Positions 1 through 15,000 of a stretch of DNA of 64,000 nt are shown here, piece by piece; position 1 is the first letter of the stretch; the number at the start of each line of letters is the position of its first letter. Source of the DNA: Antedon mediterranea (taxonomy: Eukaryota > Echinodermata > Crinoidea > Comatulida > Antedonidae); assembly GCF_964355755.1 (NCBI RefSeq), contig NC_092675.1, forward strand, positions 21,960,912-22,024,911, read 5' to 3'. Both the position numbers and the translations under genes were made by a program. The notes under the pieces are model-generated. The model was not told the DNA's origin. It saw only the letters and a list, made by a program, of their open reading frames with translations, and searched no databases.

Positions 1-1769
1 TGGAAATAAACCATTGAATGTCATTTTTTATCTGTTATAAGTGTCAAACTACTGACATAAATCAAAGTACAGTATACCCGGACTTGTTATAAATATTATA
101 TTCAAGCAATTTCATAATAATAAAATATTGATACTACAAGTACTTTTGATGATATCATCATTATTAATGTATACCCAATATTGCTATACCGTATCTTTAG
201 TTCTTTCGCCATTATGTATTTAATCACGGGTGTGATGTTCGTCTGAGATTTGGTTCACTTGATCTATAATTAATGGACTGTTCCATTCAATATTCGATAA
301 GGTTTGAGAATAATGAAATTTTCAAGCTCTTTGTTAGAGTTGTTAAGCCATTGGGCGTATATTAAACTTGAAGAATAATAATAGAGTCATTGAAGCATGT
401 TAACACTGGCCCCCACACAGTTTATACTATAGGCATATAGTCAGCATGACTTGTTAATGGTAGGTTGCTATAAATTGTTACTATTTAAATATTTGTTTTT
501 ATATATTTAGAAGTATTAGTTATGAAATTAAGTATATGGTATGAAAATATCATTGACAAAAATAAGTGTTTCTTGTACTTGGTAAGGATAGGTGTGCTTT
601 TTATAGTTGGTCATTAATATAATTTAATAATGAGAGTTCTACCACTCAGTGTGAGGTTTATTTTGAAATTGATTCATGTACACATTTGTCAATAGATTTC
701 GCAAGTTTTTCCAGTAGCGAACCATTAATTTTGTAGGTTGTTGTGTATTATTATGTTTCTGTATGAATTACTATGGTTTATCTTGTATTTTTACCTGTAT
801 AAAACAAAATGGTACTTTCTATATGTATTTTTTGTATGTTTTCCCAATGTTAAAGATGGAGTAGTTTCTAATTCCTGTATGATAATTCCTCTTAAGTCCA
901 GTAGGTCCACTATTAGTATTACTGCTGGTAGTTTTCAATGAGAAAAAAAAGAAAGATGTTTTCAGATTCATTATTTACCATTATTGCTCGTCTGTTTAAA
1001 TTGTCCTTTATAAATTGTGTGTTCTACTATTCCATGCCATTCATGATCTGGGTATGTATCAAGTACAGTAAGATTGTGTATTTCAATCATTTTTCAGAAT
1101 GCACTGTTCATTTATTCGTACCGCTGCAGTGTACCAAACATATATAACTCCATTATCCAATAATACACAGTTGTCAAAACAATTAAAATGCTAATGAAGC
1201 AACATAGACCACTTTTCAAGTTTGGACCCTTTAAATTTCTTCCGCAACTACAATCATTTTTTAATCTTAAGTTCTTATAAATATGTTGTACTATCAAAGG
1301 GAAACTATTTCCTCAGTTGTCTGCCCTCCTACTTTGGTACAGTGTGTTGTAATACAGTACATTTTTGTCATCCTATATGTTTTTTACCTTTTGGAGAAAA
1401 TAATTATATTATAATATATTATTCCTTCAAACGTTGCAATTGATATAAAATGAAAGTTTCCTGAACTAGTGTAAGTTCAATCAGATGTTTACACAGTATT
1501 TATGTTACTTGTGTGTTTGTATGTGTTAGTATAAGTAGCATAGATGATCTAAACATCACCTATGATATTTACACTAACTTGAATAGCATGCATTTTTCAA
1601 ATGTTACAGTAGAATAGACTTGAATATTATTATCATATTTGTTCAAGTACTTTACAGACACCCTGGGGTATTGAGCCTGTATCCATATTTGGTATAGGAA
1701 AACATACTACATTTTGGTGATACAATGCATAGCAACTCGTACTTTTATTTCATTTATTTATTCGACCAA

Positions 1770-1803
1770 CCATGGAGAAATAAGTTAACTTATTTCTCCA
1801 TGG
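1770..1803. repeat. Perfect 34-bp palindrome
   Basis: The two 17-nt arms, CCATGGAGAAATAAGTT and its reverse complement, meet with no spacer. The motif GACCAAC lies close to the left arm and ACCAAC follows the right arm. It may be a foldback element remnant or a cruciform-forming site. Confidence 0.85.
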
Positions 1804-1843
1804 ACCAACAAACCATAAGATAAAATATACAGAGATAAATTGG

Positions 1844-1901
1844 TCAGGGACTGCTAAAGTAAATAAGATGACTCTAACTACAAGAGTCAGCAGTCCCTGA
1901 C
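1844..1901. repeat. Inverted repeat / hairpin, 13-bp stem with nested second stem
   Basis: The arms GTCAGGGACTGCT (1844-1856) and AGCAGTCCCTGAC (1889-1901) are perfect complements. Inside the loop, GACTCT (1870-1875) pairs with AGAGTC (1884-1889), although this overlaps the outer arm by one base. It lies 40 bp after the palindrome at 1770 and may belong to the same mobile element. Confidence 0.7.
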
Positions 1902-3027
1902 TTTATTCAAGTGGTGTATTAACCAAAAAGTCAGTATTTATTAAAACAAAAATATACCACTAATAGTATTCATAGTGTCTACATGATTTGCATATACAGT
2001 AGTTACAACTTTACAACTTATGATAGGACAGTATTAAAATCATATACAGTACATTAATGTTTTTAATAACTTATTCTGGCATATACAGTACTGTATGATA
2101 GAACCTTTAAAAAATGGTCTGACGGCCAAATGTGAATGGTGACAAATAGACCCTCTATACTATTGCAGTTTCTATATTCTAAATTTTAACTGGTGGGGGG
2201 TATTTGTCAAACCTATAACACAAATCACAGTAGTGATATTTCAATTGAATTGTAATGATCCGTGATAAGCTTTTTAAATAATATTATATACTGTAATATA
2301 ATATTGATCAGGACCATGTAATACATTGTTGCATTGTGTCTATTGTTTTCCAACATATTAAATTGTTCACAAATATGATAAATTTATTTTGATTTAATTT
2401 ATTTAATATTATGGTAAAATATTGGTACAGTTATATTTATATTGATATTTCATACCAATGTAATATTCTAATGGGCTGTACTCTGATGCTCTTATTTTTA
2501 TAATAAGCAGAATTCCATAGAATTAGATAATAATGATAATAATAAATATCTGTATCTAGAATCAAATCATTAATTCCATAGGGTATAAATGAATTTCACT
2601 TTCAAGTTAAATTGTCAATCAAAATTTCTATTGATTTTCATTTCATATTTGAAAGTATCCACCAGTCCAAATATAAAGTATTATTAGTTGAAGCTGCATT
2701 CACATGGCCCTGTTTTGTTATATTTGCATAGTCGTTTGTTCCATTAAACGAATCATTAGCTAGCATTAATTTAAAATATGAAAATACAGTATAAGTAATT
2801 ACAGTAGTTGCAACACAATTAAGTAGACCAATCAGAAGCGACAGTTCAAGTGATCCATCATATTGTGATTGGTCAATACTTACAATGTGCTTACATCCTT
2901 GCATTGCATTTTAGGGGAAACATAGCTTATACAGTATAACATAAAGTTTTGTGATCAAGGCATTTGTTAACATTTTTGATGTTTTAATTTTTCAGAGTAA
3001 ATTTGGACGTCTCAGCCAATCTGAATC

Positions 3028-6000
3028 ATGTCTACTTTACAGCAACAACCACTGCAGAAAGCAGTTCACTCAGAATTAGAAATAGCTCTTAAAAAACGTC
3101 GCAGTAGAGAAAATTCAGTAGAAACTGGTATGATTCCATCTTATTTTTCTACCTTTAGTAATGAATTTATTATTATTAATCCTGGTAAAATGATTCCTAG
3201 GAAAAATCCCTCAAATGTACATGAATTTTTATGAATTTAATATCTTTTATTAAAAACAATATATGTTGCACCACTATTTTAAAAAAGGATATAAAATAAG
3301 TAGGGTCATTATCAATTTTGCATAGATTTAGATTTATAATAAACAATAGAAATTTTAAATCCGGAACATCTGTACCTTTTAATTGTTGTACATAAAAAAT
3401 AAAATAATAAATAAATAAAACTATAAAAATCAATTGAGAATTTGCCTAATATCAGATGACCTACAATTATTTATATTATATTGTCTTCTACTAGTGCTAC
3501 ACTGTCTTACCCCATTTCACATCTTAACTCGCTTGACACGAAGTGAAAGCTGTTCAAAGGGGAAGTGCATATTCTCACATCGTTCTTAAATATAGTATAA
3601 TTTAATTAGGCATTGTATAGAAATGTGATTACACAGAACTTGTTCACTTGTGACTGATTTTATTTTCTGGACTAAACGGTTCTGTTTTCAATTTAGACTG
3701 AAACACATGTGAAATAAACAGCTGCAATACAACAAAATATGCTCCAGAGTGAACGACCTCGACCATTTTACTGTATTATAAAATTCAACGAGACATTTAT
3801 AGAAATAAATTTAGTGCAACACTGTCTTCTTTTAATGCATACTAATTGCCCCGATTAAGCCAGAACAATTACAGAAATCTAATATGATATTGAAGAAGTG
3901 GAATTTTATGCTTTAGGCTATCCACTCTGTGCTGTAGTTCTAAATTATCCTTTTGTATTAAAATACTACATGAAATTTAATCAAAACTTTGCCCCAGGGA
4001 ATTTTGATAAACAGGTTAATTGATGTTGTGATATCACATAAATTGGCCTAATGGCCTTAATTTAGTTTAATACAAGAATTGAGAAGAATTCACTTTTCTG
4101 TTAATTAATTAATTCTGTTATAATTTAGTCAAGTTAACATATTTACAACCCTTTCCTTTTTATTTTTTTAGAAGCCACCATCTTTTTATTTCTATATATA
4201 TATATACAGGAAAGGACAATTAAATGAAGAAGTTATAGGCCTATAATTATTTTTAACTTTAGCTATAGGCTACCATAGCCTCATTTTTTTGTAGATAAGA
4301 GCACTAAACATTTTTTTTTTTTCAATATTAAAAAAAAAAATATGTACACTTTCCAAACCATCATGCCAGTGTTATTGGTGAATATAAGAACTGGAATCAA
4401 AGTAACATATTTGGTGAAAGATTTGATATTGTCTTCTTCCGCAATCAAATTCAACCAATAGTGTTGTAGTATAAACATATTGATGGCCACACAACAACAT
4501 CCTTTGGAAACAAATAACATTATCCCATCCTCTTACTCATAATGCTTCAAGATAAAACCATTTGAACTTGTCGTGGGAACAAAGTTGGACGGAAGTCTTC
4601 CTAATTTCTATCTTATTACTGGTTTTTAATTATTACTAATGAATGAATGATTACGGATATAATTATTTGTCGGAGTACACTAATCAAATTGGTTTGGTAT
4701 ACTGAGTCATGTCTATAAAATTGCTGTTTCACCATGTTGTTCTTATATAAATATCTACAAACCTATTCTGTTTTTCATTATCAGATCTGCCAACAAGGTG
4801 TCACATTGAAGTCAACTCCAACAGCAACAATAACATCAACAACAACCTGGAAACAAGCAGTACACAGCGCTGTAACTGTTGCCCTTATGGTTACCACATA
4901 GACTTGGACTTTTTACGGTATTGTGAAGAAATCTCTTCTGGAGCAACGTTAAAGAAATTAAAACGGAATTCAAGACCAAGAAAAAAGGCTGTGAAACTTT
5001 TCAGCAAACCATCACCACCAATAGTTCCTCCAAAACCACCAAAAGATAAAAGAAGAAGAGCAAAGTCAGCTGATGGTAGCATTGAACCAGAATTGATCTT
5101 GAAACAAGAGAATCAACTCTTTTCTGCAGCGTTTAGTGATTTTGCTGATTTAATACATAAGCGGTATATCCCAGGTAATCATAGAAGTCAATTTATTCAT
5201 AAAGCATCATCAGATACGCGATCTCTGCCTGCAAATCCAACAGACGCAAGTTATAGTGATTTTGAAAACGAGAGTACTCTTTCTTTAGATGGTCTTGATA
5301 TCAATCATTCAAATGATGAGTTATTCATAGAAGAAGTTGAACAAAAATTAATGTTAGGTAATTCACCAACGCACATTAAACATCACCTTCCATCGGATTT
5401 ATCTCCTCTTACAAATCTGGTTTCTTGTAAAAGTGACTCCCTAAGTTCTTTAGACTCTCAATCAACCACCGCTAGCTCTTTACCTTCAATACCACCAGTG
5501 ACGTCCGGAAACGACCAGTTAGTATCAAATATGGCATACTCAATTTCTAAGTTAGCTCATGTGAAGCAGGTTGACTCTGGTAGTCATTCTGGAAGATCAA
5601 CACCTTCCTCATCCATTACTCCAAATACTTTAGCAGCAATACGCCAGCAAATGGCAGTTGCTCTTCAGAGATTAAGAGAATTAGAAGAACAAGCAAAACT
5701 AATTCCTGTATTAACAGTGAAACTGTCTGTTTTGAAAGAGGAAAAGCGTTTAATGATGCTACAATTAAAATCTAAAAAGCAATCACCAAACACCACAGAT
5801 GTCGGAGTTGGTGATTGTACAATTGATTACATTGAACATACTGAAAAAAGATCAAGCAATATAACCACTATTCAAATGTCTAGCAAGTTTACAAGGTCTC
5901 CTTCACAAACCAAGCTGGTTGAAAATAAAGTAGAAATGAAATCCATTGGAATTATGGCAAAAATGTTACCAGATCTTTGTAATCATGGAGAGAGATCAAA

Positions 6001-9000
6001 TGGAATTCAACCAATTGAAGAGACAATAATTTCTAAAGTCTCGGACACAGAACTTGTTCATTCTGCCCCACCAAATGTATTGGTACAGAAACCGGAAATG
6101 AGAGATAGTTCTGTAAACACAGATATTATTAATACATGCGCTGTTGGAATTAATGTTAGTGCACAGACAATTGCATCTTCAACAAATACACAACAAGTTG
6201 AAATGTCAGAAAAGAGTTCTTTTATCGAATTATCAACTAACGATCAACAATGCAGTACTGTTAATCCCGTGATGGCAATCAGCTCTACAAATACAGAACT
6301 ACAAGTAGCAAATCAGTCTACCTCAACTGAATATTTCAAAAAGAATTTGCCAAGTTGTGGAGTTAATACTGACATCTTGACAACAAGCATTATTGGTACT
6401 AATACAGACTCTCTGAACATTGAGAAACCAGATGTTATTGATAGCACTTGCAATACTGAACCAGTAGTTGTTAAAGAGTATGTCACAAAAAAGGATTCAT
6501 TTACTGATATGATTAAAACTACGAAAGATTGTGGAATTGTTACAGAGTCTCTTTCTGTGCAAGATCAGCAAACAGAGGTGATTCTTGATTCACATGATGT
6601 TGCAACAGAGACAATTATGAACTCCATGAATCAATGCACAAATACAGACTCACTTCAAACAATTGAAAAATCCACTCAATTTGAGACAGAACTTTCAGAC
6701 AAAGGTATTAGTGCTACAGTTGGATCGCACGATCTTGCAACTGGAATGGAATTGGTGCAGATTGAAAAAGCAACTTCATGTGAGGCTCTGCCTGAAATGA
6801 TAAACACTGGAGTTGGCAATGGTGATGTCAGGGCACCAACCACTTCTACTGATGTATCTGTAAAATTGACAACAGATTTCAATGTTGATACATTTTGTTG
6901 TCAGTGTGACAATGTCTTTTCAAATTCTGTGGATGGTAGTGACAGTGGGATTGCAATTTCACCAGATGCGAGAATAAGTGAAGATGTTTCCTCTGTTGAA
7001 ACTTTGGAAGTTCATCAGATTCCTTTAGGTTATTCTATCACCAGCAACAGCGATAATGAGAAAGAGTCAACTATAAACATGCCAAATCAAAAAATGGAAT
7101 GTTATAAACCATTAGATGAAATTGACAATATCACTCAATTTCCTTCGTTTGATGATGTTTGGAGCAAGGAAAATGAAGGTAAAGTTAAAACAATAAAATT
7201 ATTCTTAGGAAATCAGTATCAACAATACCATATTAAAAATCTCCTATGATTTAACCAAAATAATCAAATGAGTGTTAAACTGAAACATAACAAAGTACAT
7301 TTTAAGTTGTATAGTTATTTTACTAATTTCTACTTTATAAATTTAGATTTGTTAGAAGAACAGCAAGATGTCTCTGCATCTTTAAGTTATTCTCCAACTC
7401 AAAGCCAATCATCTATCGCTGAAGATCTTCATTCAGGTCGGTCTGAGTATACAGTAATACCAGGTATTAGTAGCACAGAAAGTCCTGAAAATAACACGGA
7501 TAATCCTACTAGTAGCATGGGCATTCCCAGTAGTAGCACAGCATCCTGGTACCAGCATGATAATCTGTTTGCCGGTGGTTTCACTAACATGCACGCCATT
7601 CGTGAAGGTACAGAATATCAATACACAATAATGCTCCGTTGGCCCTTGCACACATTTTGTTCAGCACTGCTCCAAATTCAATGTGTAGCAATGTATAGAA
7701 TGTAATGACATGTATTTACATATAAGTTACATACGCAGGAATTAAAATGCAAAATATATGATCAATTTTTGGCCATGGTGCGCATAAGTTGTACACAGTT
7801 CACAAATTTGCAAGTCGTTCACACATTGTCCCGCAAATTTCTTTAATATGCATTGAATGCGGATCAAAAGTTGTGCAAGTATCAAAAGGGCTTAATAGCA
7901 TTAAAGTGTTAAATGTAAATAACTTTTAAAGTGACTATGCTGGGTCAAAGCTGAGAGAGTATGGCAAACTTTCAGAAAGACTTCATTCATTTGATTGCTA
8001 TATTGATTGTGAACAACACGTTCGTTCAAACTCTTACTAGCTCTGGAATGGGCTTTTAGTAGATTTAACAGTTTAATTGTGCTTATGTGCTCTAACTTCT
8101 AGTGCACATAACAGGAAACATGAGGAGAAGAAGAGCAGAGAGTATCCCCCACAAACATTTCCCTTTTGATGTTCAGAAAGGTCTCCTCCTAATCCACTGA
8201 ATAATACAATCTGTCTAAATTCTATTTAGAAATGAAATGACCCGGCAGTTTTTGTGAAAAACAGGTGGTTTTTGTTAGATGTGCTGTTGTTCTGATATTA
8301 CACAATTTACTGACATAATGTGTAGCAGGCTGAGTCGTCTGTGATTGCACTTAGTTATGTAGTTTTGAACTAGCATGGTAATTAATGGATTCAGTAGTGA
8401 CCGTTTTAACTGTCTATGAACTCTGCACATGACAAAATAGCATGACTGTTTAAAGAACTGGTACGAGTCTATGTGCACATTGCAGCCTAATTCATAGATG
8501 TACATGTGAATATCTGTAAAAATTGTCTTGTTAAATCATGGAGGTATACCTCCATGGTTAAATTAATCACTAAAAGTATCATAACAGAATAATAATTTTT
8601 ACTCACAGAATATTGATCCACTCATTCTGAATAATTTACTTGTTTTAATTGATTTTTGTGATTTTCTGATTTTATTACAAATATATTGTTCAATATACAG
8701 ATGAACTGACAGTACAAGTTGACAAGCCAACTATGGATAATGGAAGCTCACAGACAAATAGTAGCATTCAAAATAAAAAGGACATCAATGATGTTACAAA
8801 GTAAGAATTTATTTATTTTCTAGTTACTTTGAACCATCCCTGTACAAGCAATTAGCACTGGGACACTCTAATTTTTCCAAAGTGTTTAGGCTATGTTAAT
8901 CTATACAAGTTACACAGGCAGGTCACAAAGATGTCTTTAGGATTGGTATCTTTATTTATCTTCCTGGATGGATTTATACAGTTCCCTTTTTTATTTAGAT

Positions 9001-12000
9001 TGGCACCGAGTTCCAGCTCAAGTGATGATGAATCATCTGAGTCAGATAGTGAAAGTTCAGATGGCAGCTCTAACGCATCAACCTCTCCAGATGAAGGTTG
9101 CTATGACAGTGAACTTGGCCAGATCACATATCACAAGGTAGCTCATGGCAAACTCACCAGTTTGGTTGACTATTCTACTGAGGTGAAAGAAGTACCAAAA
9201 ATAAGGAGGGAAATGCCAACGTTAAAGGAAGTTGAAGTGGAAGAAGGGTAAGATTGGTCCTCTATTCTTTAAATGTACCTCACTGACATCTGCAGAGACT
9301 ATGCTCACATACAAACATGTTATATATTACTACACTGTGGGCCGACACAGTCTGCAAACTTTGTACCAGTAAGAGTTCTGTGTCATATACAAGGAACCAA
9401 TGGCTTGGTGTCTCATTTGAAGGATATACAACTGAAAGGACAACATCTTACTTAAGGACACACCTATAATCTTTATCCTTCTGCTTTTACATGTTTTATT
9501 CATTTGGTGTAAAAATTCCTTCTTTACATATAATTATTTTGCTGTAGGTTTGCTTTGAATCCGGCAGTTTATTCCTCATTGGATCAGATGGAAGCATTAC
9601 TAACAAATGGGATGGAAGAGAGAATCCAAGATTTGGTAATTCATTGTTTATGTTTTTACAAACACATATTGTCACATTTATAGCCTACTATTTTTATTGA
9701 GATCTACATTTTGGAATATGATCGATGTGGTTTATGTTTGTAATGTTTTTCTAACATCTTTTTCATTGTTTTGTTTCTGATAGCCTTTTGATGAAATAAA
9801 TTGTTTGCAGTTGTCAAAGCGCTTTGTAAAAAGCACTTAATAAATAAAATTTGAAAGAATAGTAGATGTACCAAACCATTTAACCATTTTCTTAAATTAG
9901 CTATATTTATATCAATGAATGTGTTTTAAAACTAAATTAAATATTTTGTAAATAATATAATAAATGACAAATTTCATTTCAGCTTACATCCACTAGTGTG
10001 ATTGCTAGAGAATGGTTTAGAATTACAAGTCAGAAGACGTCTGATTGCAATGAAGTAAAAACATTCCTATCTGCATTAGCTACAAAACCAAAGGTATTGC
10101 GAGAGAAGGTGGTAAACATGGTTGACCATAATGTAAGTATAACAGGAACATTGTTTTAAAAATATGTGTGATATAATTTCGATATTCATTTATTCACACC
10201 CACCCCAAGATTATCTTTATATTCCCCATGCAGTATACAGTTTTCTACCCTTTCAACCTTAAAGTGTATAAAGTGGATATGTCAAACACTAAAACTAATG
10301 TCATACCTTCAATAAAATATATCCTAATTAGCCTATATCAAAAATTATTAAATAAAAAATCAAGTTTCTTGACTGAATTAATATCTGTAAAATTATCATA
10401 CTAATATTCCACCCCTTAAAAATTAAAGAGGTTCAAAGTACCTATAATGTCGATGATTGCACCCTTGCTTGACATACACCTACATCAATATTGTAAAATC
10501 TATCTTTTTGCTTTTTAAAAATCAGATCAACACAGCCCTACATTACTCTGTATCCCATTGTAATTATGAGATAGTTGAACAACTACTGGACAGTGGAGAC
10601 TGTAGTGTGAACAAGCAAAACAAAGCTGGTTATACAGCAACTATGCTAGCCTCTTTGTCAGAAGTGACAAATGAATTACAACGTGTCTGTATAAGGAGAC
10701 TATTCAACTTAGGGGATGTTAACATCAAAGATACACGGGTAAAGCGGTATTTTATTATTTATTTCTTACATATTCAGTATTGAGAAATTTTCTATGTGTG
10801 CTGGAGCAGGATTTAATCCCAGACCCTTAAATTTGTATGCAAACACTTTCTTTAAACAAAACAATAAAAAAATGATGCATAATGGAATAAAGAGGGGATT
10901 TTATTTTTTTTTTAATTTTATAAGACAATCAGGAAGTTTACCCCTACAAAAAAAAAAAATTTGAATCTACATCCTACAATTTTTTTTCACTTGTCATGCA
11001 CAAATTATAACTGATGTTCTAAGATAACTAAAACCATATGGTTTTCGGTTATACATTCCATCATACAGTATAAAAAGCACATAGACATTTCACAGCAATA
11101 TTGAGTTCAGGGAGTTCTGTTAAATTGTTGGTAGGTTTAAATGTTGTGGCTATGACACATAGGTTGATATTTATTTTTAAGAAAAACATGGAGCAGTGCT
11201 TTAGCAAAATATTTTATGGTTATTTTATATCTTAAGCAATGGCTTTTGTTTTAGATTTAATCATGTTATCACCCAGCCCCTGATAGCATTGGCCATTCTG
11301 TCCATTCTGCTCATATGTCTTGATAATACATCACTTGATAATAATAGGCCATATAACCACCAAGGTTAACATATGTATACAGCCAGCCACGCCCTTCCCA
11401 AGTGATCTGGTGTTTGTTTAACAAATACTGCTTGTAAACTCACCTGTTTGCCTATTATCACTTACAGCAGGTGGTACACTGCAGTTTACTCACATCCTGT
11501 GAGAGAGAGAATGATAGAAAACGCTTGAGAAATAAAATATTAACCTTACTTTATACCACCTTGACAATACCCTGCTCATTTGATTTTGGTACATCCTGAC
11601 CCATTTTTAAATGGTACAGTATAATGTTTGGTAGGAGGCAGTGTTTTGGAGGTACTAAAATATTTAAATATAAAATGATCCTTTGGAGTTGTAGGTTGGT
11701 GGTTGCGTGCATATTGGAGTTGTTGGTTGGTGGTTAACATGCGTAGTGCAGTTGTAGGCTGGTTGATAACAATTTTGCCTTTCAATCCCAATGTCCAATG
11801 TTCAAAAGTGCCAGAGCTTCTACTCCACTCCCTAAGATACTTGTTGAATAATGCTGGCCCATCTCTTATTCTTTATATTTTCTTTATTATGCTAATTTCA
11901 TTGTTATGTGATATATTTGTGTATTTTGTTATTTTTAATATGGGCAAACCATCGATTATTAACTTTGGTGAAACAAAATTATGAAAATAAGGTGCTTATA

Positions 12001-15000
12001 AAATTTAAACAAATTTAGTTACTTAACCAATCATAAAAGGTCATCAGTCTGAGAGTGATTGTCGAAAATCTGACTAATGTTTTTCTTTCACCTCGCTTAT
12101 TCACACAACAAAGTTAAAATACTCGCCTAACCATAATAATAATGATTACAGGGCTAGTTTTTTGTTTATAATTTTTGGAAAAAGTTGATGACTACAAATA
12201 TTTGATTCGGACGGTTATCAGGAGTTTTTAGTTTACTTTTATAATTTGCAAAAGAGTGACTACTATGAGAAAATATTTAAGTCCGTAATTAGAAAAGATG
12301 ATAATACAATACAGACGTAACAGAATTATAAAGAAAATATAATTTCCGCTGTAACTTGTTGTTTGTTTATTTTTATAAGTGTTTCTGTTTGATGTCTGTA
12401 AATCTCTTGTGGAATACGAATAAATTGTATTTCTTGATCTATACATACATAATATTTCCTACATGGGCTATAAGGGACTTAGACATGTTCGTTGATTTAA
12501 TTTTTCACTGTCTGATTTTGTTTCCCAAATTATTTCAATCCCAAATTTATCTAGAGCATTAAAGGCAGTTCTTTTAATTCAAATTGTAGTTAAATTTCAA
12601 AGGTGTTTTACTACCTAGCTGATAACCAATTCCTTTGGACTTAGGAGAGTACAGTAAATAGTAAATTAAGATTTGTGCTTGACTTCACTGCTTAATTGTA
12701 TTTCAAAGTCTTATCAGATGCCCATGGTAAAAAGATAGAAACAGCCATTTTCCATTTATAATGGTGTCCTATAGACGGAGTTCTACTGTAGTAAGAGAGT
12801 GCGTGTTTTACTGTTATGTAAAAGATCATTTGGATTCAGTGTCTGGGTTTTTATTCTACCTTATTTATAGAGGGTGACCCGAAACAGCGTATGCTGACAA
12901 TCAAGAGGCCCTCTTGATGAGTGACATTGGCTGTATGTATACTAGTACAGTGGGGTAACCCCCTACTCATCTCGAAAGATGTACTAGGTTCTTTAAAGTG
13001 CACATGAGCAAGATGTGTACACCTCCCACCCTATCCATATATCCTAATTTTATATACTATAACCAAAATATACCTGAATTTTAATAATTGATTAAATTCT
13101 AAATGTTAGATGTTTCTAATAGTATATGTATTATTAATATTACAGTTAGTATTTTTAAAATATTGTATAGTAATAACAATGTATTAATATACTTGGTTTT
13201 TACAGGACGGTCAGACAGCGTTAATGTTGGCAGTTAGCCACGGCAGAGTACAAACTGTTGAGTTATTGTTAGAAGCCAAGGCTGACTTGAACATTCAGGA
13301 TGAGGTAAAATAACACATTCGCAACAGGGGATATTAAAATGTACAATAATACAAGAAAAGCTCTTAACACTTTACAACACTTGACATTTTATCCTTTATT
13401 TTATTTAAAATCTTTAGAGAGGATAACCTGTTCAGTTTTCATTACAAAAGAACTAATATATAAATTTGGATAAAAATATATGAAAAATATAAAAGCTTAA
13501 ATAATAAACAATGCACAATATAATATAACATAAAACAAAGCAAAAAAAAATCAGATGAAATACTTTTAGGTAGATTATTAAAAGTTAGGATGACTATAAT
13601 GAGGCATTTAATAAATTATTAAAACAAATGAACTGTTTATTTTTGTGTTTATACTAAAGTAAAGCTTAAATTAAATACATTTCTGTATTTAATTTTTAAA
13701 TTTTTACAAAGCAATTAAAATATCCATTGGTTGGAACATAGCCAAGGATAAAATTTTCTATCTAAATACATCCTATAAATCATTGACAAAAAAAACCCCG
13801 TATTACTTACATTTTTGTTCAGTAACTTTCACACTAATCTTACTATTTATAAATATTTTTTTTCTTGTTTGAATATATTATTGTATTGCCTACAACACTG
13901 TATTTCAATTCTGTATACATTTTAGTTTTGACCCTAATGTATATTGGTGTTCTTATAATGGCATGTTGGTTTTTGGGTAGTGTATAGTACTGTATATATT
14001 TGCTGTGATGTGATTGAATAAGCACCACAGTATATACGCGCTGCATCAGTCAAAATTTTAATTTTTGCTCAACACAAGTAAATGATTAATTGTTCTGTTT
14101 TGCCTGATGTAAAAGATTTTTCATTTGTGTAATAGTTGATTCTTATTTCACTAAGTGCTATTGTAGTCACTGAACCATGTTAAGATATATCTCTTGTTGT
14201 GCTTTAAATTTAAATAGCCATAAATATTAAATAATTGTAAAATTGATTAAATAAAAAAGCTGCTGTGCTTGTTCGATGACTTATTGTAGATTTTACAATG
14301 GTGAATGCATTTTAATATTTTTTGTTTTTTTTATTTAGTAATATACTTTATTTGTAACACACTCTGTTTTTAACAAATAAGATACTAATTATAAAGAAAT
14401 AATAATATTAATAGTGATATTATTATTGATTTAATAATTATTATTAAATTGTTTTAACTTTAATAATTAACAATATTTTGTTGGCAAATTCACAAAGTTT
14501 ATTTAATATTACCTGGAGCAGATAATAGGCATTGGCCTTTTTTTGTCAAATTATTAATTAATAATTTAGTCATTGATAAAATATTATAAATTCATAAATA
14601 TTAACATAATTAACATATTAAATATAAACAGAGTTTGATGCAAAATAAGATAAATGGGTGATGGGAAGTTTGCATGTTTGCAACAACTTGAAAATGTTTT
14701 TGTCACTTTACGAGCAGGATGGGTCGACAGCACTGATGTGTGCCAGCGAACATGGCCATCTTGATATAGTCAAGATGCTACTGGCCGAGGCTGACTGTAA
14801 TCCCACGCTTCTTGATAACGTAAGTTTTTCGGGGTGCTAACAAGGGTTTCATGCATCACTGCTTTCGTGCAATGAATGCGTATGATCATAACACCACTGC
14901 ACTATTTAACAACACACTGCACACAGTCACAGGGCATTTGTGATCATATGTTCTCAAAGGCTCGTATATGAAACCATGCAATGATTTGAAATGACACTCT

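Larger units (their letters stand above)
1..2995. other. Upstream non-coding / likely 5' intron of KANK gene
   Basis: No convincing coding exon is visible; the short ORFs are low-complexity and AT-rich. A splice acceptor (pyrimidine tract then TTTTTCAG) ends at 2995, so part of this stretch is probably the first intron after an unseen 5' UTR exon. It also holds a 34-bp perfect palindrome (1770-1803) and a hairpin (1844-1901), listed separately. Confidence 0.5.

Noticed and set aside
738-1443. Several short ORFs in the first 1.5 kb
   Set aside because: AT-rich, low-complexity frames on both strands with no conserved motif.
11576-12562. Short ORFs in a KANK intron
   Set aside because: They fall in SINE-like and AT-rich intron DNA and break the KANK exon phases if included.
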